In this document: piece after piece, positions 6,621-9,586 of the stretch
How positions within the stretch are numbered: position 1 is the first letter of the stretch
Layout of the letters: every line of letters starts with the position of its first letter
NCBI GenBank assembly: GCA_947373615.1
Contig: CANBYN010000053.1
Location: forward strand, 1 to 9,586
Source: Burkholderiaceae bacterium
GTDB taxonomy: Bacteria; Pseudomonadota; Gammaproteobacteria; Burkholderiales; Burkholderiaceae
Reading direction: 5' to 3'
DNA: 9,586 nt
Notes under the pieces: model-generated
Seen by the model: the letters and a program-made list of their open reading frames with translations, nothing else
Told to the model about the DNA's origin: nothing
Database searches by the model: none
Program-made: the position numbers and the translations under genes

Positions 6621-6648
6621 CTTGAAATTATTAATATTGCCCTTATAT
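6621..6648 (+). promoter_or_regulatory. Sigma-32 (RpoH) heat-shock promoter of clpB
   Basis: CTTGAAA at 6621-6627 is an exact match to the sigma-32 -35 element. After 13 bases comes CCTTATAT (6641-6648), which matches 6 of 7 defined positions or close to it against the consensus CCCCATNT: the CC, AT and final T agree, and two C are replaced by T. Transcription would start near 6655, giving a leader of about 33 bases. clpB is a standard sigma-32 target in proteobacteria. Confidence 0.8.
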
Positions 6649-6673
6649 TCTATAGATAGATATAGATGGAGTT

Positions 6674-6690
6674 GATGGGGTATAACAATG
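6674..6690 (+). promoter_or_regulatory. Ribosome binding site of clpB
   Basis: GATGGGG (6674-6680) lies 7 bases before ATG 6688 and can pair partly with the 16S rRNA 3' end, including G-U pairs. It supports this start, which also matches the usual ClpB N-terminus MRIDKLT. Confidence 0.55.
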
Positions 6691-9291
6691 AGAATAGATA
6701 AATTAACAACCAAATTTCAACAGGCTTTGAACGAAGCCCAAAGTCTCGCATTAGCGAAAGACAATCAATATATTGAACCAGCCCATTTATTGCTAGCCAT
6801 GCTTCGTGATTCAGATGGCGGGGCTAAGAGTTTGCTTACCAGGGCTGGAGTCAATATTCCAGGACTTGAAAAAGGGGTAGAAAAACTCATTAGCAATTTG
6901 CCAGAAGTGCAGGGCACGAGTGGGGAAGTTCAAGTTGGTCGTGATTTAAGTAATTGGCTCAACTTATGTGAAAAAGAAGCCAATAAGCGCAATGATCAAT
7001 TTATCGCTGGCGAGTTGTTCTTGCTAGTGGTGGCTGATGACAAAGGTGAGCTTGGCAAAGTCGCTCGTGAGAATGGATTAAATCGTAAATCATTAGAAGC
7101 GGCTATTGATATGGTACGCGGAGGAGAGTCAGTGAATAGTGCAGATGCCGAAGGTCAACGTGAAGCCTTAAAAAAATACACGGTGGATTTAACTGAGCGC
7201 GCACGTGCAGGAAAGTTAGATCCGGTCATTGGTCGTGATGATGAGATTCGTCGCACGATTCAGATTTTGCAACGTCGTGGCAAAAATAACCCGGTGCTCA
7301 TTGGTGAGCCTGGTGTGGGTAAGACCGCCATCGTTGAAGGTTTAGCACAGCGTATTGTAAATGGCGAAGTTCCAGAAACGTTGAAAAACAAGCGCGTGCT
7401 CGTCTTGGATATGGCATTACTATTGGCTGGTGCTAAGTATCGTGGCGAATTTGAAGAGCGTTTAAAGGCAGTGCTAAGTGACGTAGCGAAAGACGAAGGC
7501 CAAACCATTATCTTTATCGACGAGATTCACACCATGGTTGGTGCTGGCAAGGGCGATGGTGCAATGGATGCCGGGAATATGCTTAAGCCAGCGTTGGCAC
7601 GGGGTGAATTGCATTGCATCGGCGCAACTACTTTGGATGAATATCGCAAGTACATTGAGAAAGATCCTGCGTTAGAGCGACGCTTCCAAAAAGTCATGGT
7701 GGAAGAACCTAGTGTTGAGGCGACCATTGCGATCTTGCGTGGACTGCAAGAGCGTTATGAACTTCATCACGGAATTGAAATTACCGATCCAGCGATTGTT
7801 GCCGCTGCCGAACTCTCGCACCGTTACATTACTGATCGCTTCTTGCCGGACAAGGCGATTGATTTGATCGACGAGGCGGGCTCTCGCATTCGGATGGAGA
7901 TCGACTCTAAGCCAGAGGTAATGGATAAGTTAGACCGTCGTCTGATTCAACTCAAAATTGAGCGTGAAGCAGTTAAGAAAGAAAAAGATGAGGCCTCCCA
8001 AAAGCGCTTGGGCTTGATTGAAGATGAGATTAAGCGCCTTGGTGCTGAGTATGCTGACTTGGATGAAATCTGGAAGGCAGAAAAAGGTGCTGTATTAGGC
8101 GCAGCCAATCTGAAAGAAGAGATTGAAAAAGTACGCACAGAGATTACCAAGTTGCAACGTGAAGGCAAACTAGAAAAAGTAGCCGAGCTGCAATATGGCA
8201 AATTGCCTGAGCTTGAGGCCAAGCTCAAGTCTGCCGCCGCAGCGGAAGCGAAGGGCGATAAAAATGGTGTCGTGAAGAACAAGCTTCTTCGCACTCAAGT
8301 GGGTGCAGAAGAAATTGCAGAGGTTGTTTCTCGCGCTACTGGTATTCCCGTGTCCAAAATGATGCAAGGCGAACGCGACAAGCTTCTCAAGATGGAAGAG
8401 CTATTGCATAAGCGTGTCGTTGGTCAGGAAGAAGCTATTCGTGCAGTGTCAGATGCCATTCGTCGTTCACGCGCGGGTTTGGCCGAAGAGAATCGTCCTT
8501 ATGGATCCTTCTTATTCCTTGGACCTACAGGTGTTGGTAAGACTGAGCTGTGTAAAGCATTAGCAGGCTTCTTGTTTGATAGTGAAGACCACCTCATCCG
8601 GATCGATATGAGCGAGTTCATGGAGAAACATAGTGTTGCTCGATTGATTGGCGCGCCTCCAGGCTATGTTGGTTACGAAGAAGGTGGTTATCTCACTGAG
8701 CAAGTACGCCGTCATCCATATAGCGTCATTCTCTTTGATGAAATCGAAAAGGCTCATCCAGATGTCTTTAACGTGCTTTTGCAGGTGCTAGATGATGGTC
8801 GCTTGACCGATGGTCAGGGTCGCACCGTCGACTTTAAGAACACCGTGATTGTGATGACTAGCAACATTGGCTCTCATTTGATTCAGTCGATGACAGATAA
8901 GAAGCAATCGGAAATTAAAGAGGCTGTGTTTGAAGAGTTGAAGAATCATTTCCGCCCAGAGTTCCTCAACCGAATTGACGAAATTGTGGTCTTCCATGGT
9001 TTGGATAAAGACAATATTGCAAATATCGCCAAGATCTTGCTTAAGAACTTGTCTGATCGCTTGGCAAAAGTAGATATGCAGCTCGATGTTAGTGATGCCG
9101 CTCTGAGTAAGATTGCTGAAGTCGGTTTTGATCCAATCTTTGGGGCTAGACCACTGAAGCGTGCTATTCAGCAGCACATTGAGAATCCTGTCTCTAAGAT
9201 GATTCTTGAGGGCAAGTTTGGACCTAAGGACGTAGTGCCTGTAGATGTCGATAAAAAAGGTGACTTTAGCTTTACTCGCCAGGTTCACTAG
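6688..9291 (+). CDS. clpB: ClpB, Hsp100 ATP-dependent protein disaggregase
   Basis: An 867-residue cytoplasmic AAA+ hexamer subunit that works with DnaK/DnaJ/GrpE to pull proteins out of aggregates. The domain order is complete. The Clp N-domain covers about 1-145. The first ATPase domain has Walker A GEPGVGKT (206-213), pore residue Tyr251 (KYRGEFEERL), Walker B FIDEIH (276-281) and arginine fingers at Arg331-332. The coiled-coil M-domain covers about 405-525. The second ATPase domain has Walker A GPTGVGKT (612-619), pore loop PPGYVGYEEGG (657-667), Walker B ILFDEIEK (681-688), sensor-1 TSNIGS (724-729), Arg756 in FRPEFLNRID, and sensor-2 GARPLKR (819-825). No catalytic residue is missing and the length is normal. 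No ClpP-binding IGF loop is expected or seen. It has its own heat-shock promoter (6621-6648) and an internal initiation signal at Val149 (7120-7134). Confidence 0.99.
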   Translation: MRIDKLTTKFQQALNEAQSLALAKDNQYIEPAHLLLAMLRDSDGGAKSLLTRAGVNIPGLEKGVEKLISNLPEVQGTSGEVQVGRDLSNWLNLCEKEANKRNDQFIAGELFLLVVADDKGELGKVARENGLNRKSLEAAIDMVRGGESVNSADAEGQREALKKYTVDLTERARAGKLDPVIGRDDEIRRTIQILQRRGKNNPVLIGEPGVGKTAIVEGLAQRIVNGEVPETLKNKRVLVLDMALLLAGAKYRGEFEERLKAVLSDVAKDEGQTIIFIDEIHTMVGAGKGDGAMDAGNMLKPALARGELHCIGATTLDEYRKYIEKDPALERRFQKVMVEEPSVEATIAILRGLQERYELHHGIEITDPAIVAAAELSHRYITDRFLPDKAIDLIDEAGSRIRMEIDSKPEVMDKLDRRLIQLKIEREAVKKEKDEASQKRLGLIEDEIKRLGAEYADLDEIWKAEKGAVLGAANLKEEIEKVRTEITKLQREGKLEKVAELQYGKLPELEAKLKSAAAAEAKGDKNGVVKNKLLRTQVGAEEIAEVVSRATGIPVSKMMQGERDKLLKMEELLHKRVVGQEEAIRAVSDAIRRSRAGLAEENRPYGSFLFLGPTGVGKTELCKALAGFLFDSEDHLIRIDMSEFMEKHSVARLIGAPPGYVGYEEGGYLTEQVRRHPYSVILFDEIEKAHPDVFNVLLQVLDDGRLTDGQGRTVDFKNTVIVMTSNIGSHLIQSMTDKKQSEIKEAVFEELKNHFRPEFLNRIDEIVVFHGLDKDNIANIAKILLKNLSDRLAKVDMQLDVSDAALSKIAEVGFDPIFGARPLKRAIQQHIENPVSKMILEGKFGPKDVVPVDVDKKGDFSFTRQVH
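7120..7134 (+). promoter_or_regulatory. Internal translation start for short ClpB (GTG, Val149)
   Basis: GGAGGAGAG (7120-7128) is a near-ideal Shine-Dalgarno sequence, with GGAGG 7 bases before an in-frame GTG (7132-7134) at codon 149. In E. coli the short ClpB isoform, lacking the N-domain, starts at the equivalent codon. Initiation here would give a 719-residue protein. The site is stronger than the ribosome binding site of the full-length start. Confidence 0.65.
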
Positions 9292-9360
9292 CAGTAAGCG
9301 TAATTCAGCAGGATTATTCCTGCGCTAGTAAACTCGGTACATGACTGTTGCGCTTACTAG
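9288..9360. repeat. Nested inverted repeats between clpB and the MFS gene
   Basis: An inner perfect hairpin GCAGGA (9308-9313)/TCCTGC (9318-9323) with loop TTAT lies inside an outer inverted repeat, AGTAAGCG (9293-9300)/CGCTTACT (9351-9358). Outer CTAG bases at both ends (9288-9291 and 9357-9360) add partial pairing. No T-run follows either stem. The inner hairpin may slow transcription or stabilise the clpB mRNA end. The outer pairing would include the MFS start codon (9341-9343) in its loop. Confidence 0.4.
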
Positions 9361-9586
9361 GCGTGCCAGTGATGTCCGGGTTATTGGTCTTATTAGCCTG
9401 GCTCACGGCAGCTCCCATTTCTTTCATTTAATTCTGCCTCCCATGTTCCCATGGTTGAAGGCAGAGTTTGGCTTTAACTATGCCGAACTGGGTTTGTTGA
9501 TGACCATCTTCTTTGTGGTCTCTTGCCTTGTGCAGGCATCCTCGGGATTTTTGGTTGACCGCATTGGAGCCCGCCCAGTGCTCTTT
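9341..9586 (+). CDS. MFS transporter, N-terminal 82 codons (cut by window edge)
   Basis: The frame opens at ATG 9341 and runs to the last base of the window. An in-frame TAA at 9329-9331 rules out an earlier start. The first transmembrane helix is at about 13-32 (VIGLISLAHGSSHFFHLIL), a periplasmic loop with FPWLKAEFGF follows, and the second helix is at about 49-70. After it comes the cytoplasmic motif GFLVDRIGARP (69-79), which is MFS motif A (G-x-x-x-D-R-x-G-x-R). The N-terminus recalls the fosmidomycin-resistance-like/uncharacterised MFS group, but substrate cannot be assigned from this piece. The ribosome binding site is weak. The gene starts 49 bases after the clpB stop without a strong terminator between, so read-through from clpB under heat shock is possible. 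Confidence 0.85.
   Translation, partial: MTVALTRRASDVRVIGLISLAHGSSHFFHLILPPMFPWLKAEFGFNYAELGLLMTIFFVVSCLVQASSGFLVDRIGARPVLF

Noticed and set aside
7947..8294. 115-codon Ser-rich frame antisense to the clpB coiled-coil region
   Set aside because: Its Ser/Leu/Phe-rich composition is what reverse translation of Glu/Lys/Leu codons gives; not a real gene.
8788..9288. 166-codon frame antisense to the end of clpB
   Set aside because: Antisense shadow of a highly conserved gene; no domain, and low-complexity composition typical of reverse-frame translation.

Overview
The window looks like a chromosomal segment of a beta-proteobacterium of the order Burkholderiales, most likely Polynucleobacter or a close freshwater relative. 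This is inferred from the ClpB and MFS protein sequences and from a base composition that is modest for Burkholderiales. No database search was possible. There are seven genes with clear family assignments, one of them cut off by the right edge. I see no tRNA, rRNA, CRISPR array, insertion sequence or phage gene.

Left part (1-3772): a PhoD-type alkaline phosphatase/phosphodiesterase gene with a twin-arginine signal peptide, in visibly AT-rich DNA. A 458-bp stretch without an intact gene follows, holding a short frame with a CxxxCxxC-Y motif like that of radical SAM enzymes. Next is a compact two-gene module: a type III polyketide synthase with an intact Cys-His-Asn triad, overlapping by 4 bases (TTGA) a small membrane methyltransferase of the isoprenylcysteine carboxyl methyltransferase (ICMT) family. 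This pairing is known from bacterial alkylpyrone/alkylresorcinol pathways (BpsA/BpsB, SrsA/SrsB), so the pair probably makes and O-methylates a lipid-like phenol or pyrone. A hairpin plus T-run ends the module.

Middle (3773-6585, all minus strand): a lipoprotein with a BamE/SmpA-like C-terminal domain and an internal 10-residue duplication; a cytoplasmic gamma-glutamyltransferase of the divergent YwrD-like branch; and a small GIY-YIG protein of the YhbQ/UPF0213 type with a TTG start.

Right part (6586-9586, plus strand): clpB, encoding the heat-shock disaggregase, behind a convincing sigma-32 promoter. It carries an internal GTG codon with a strong Shine-Dalgarno sequence at Val149, the position used in E. 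coli to make the short ClpB isoform. Nested inverted repeats follow clpB, then the first 82 codons of an MFS transporter.

The most notable items are the polyketide synthase-methyltransferase module, the radical-SAM-like fragment in front of it, the unusual lipoprotein, and the two regulatory signals of clpB. I found no clear evidence of a wholly new multi-gene system.
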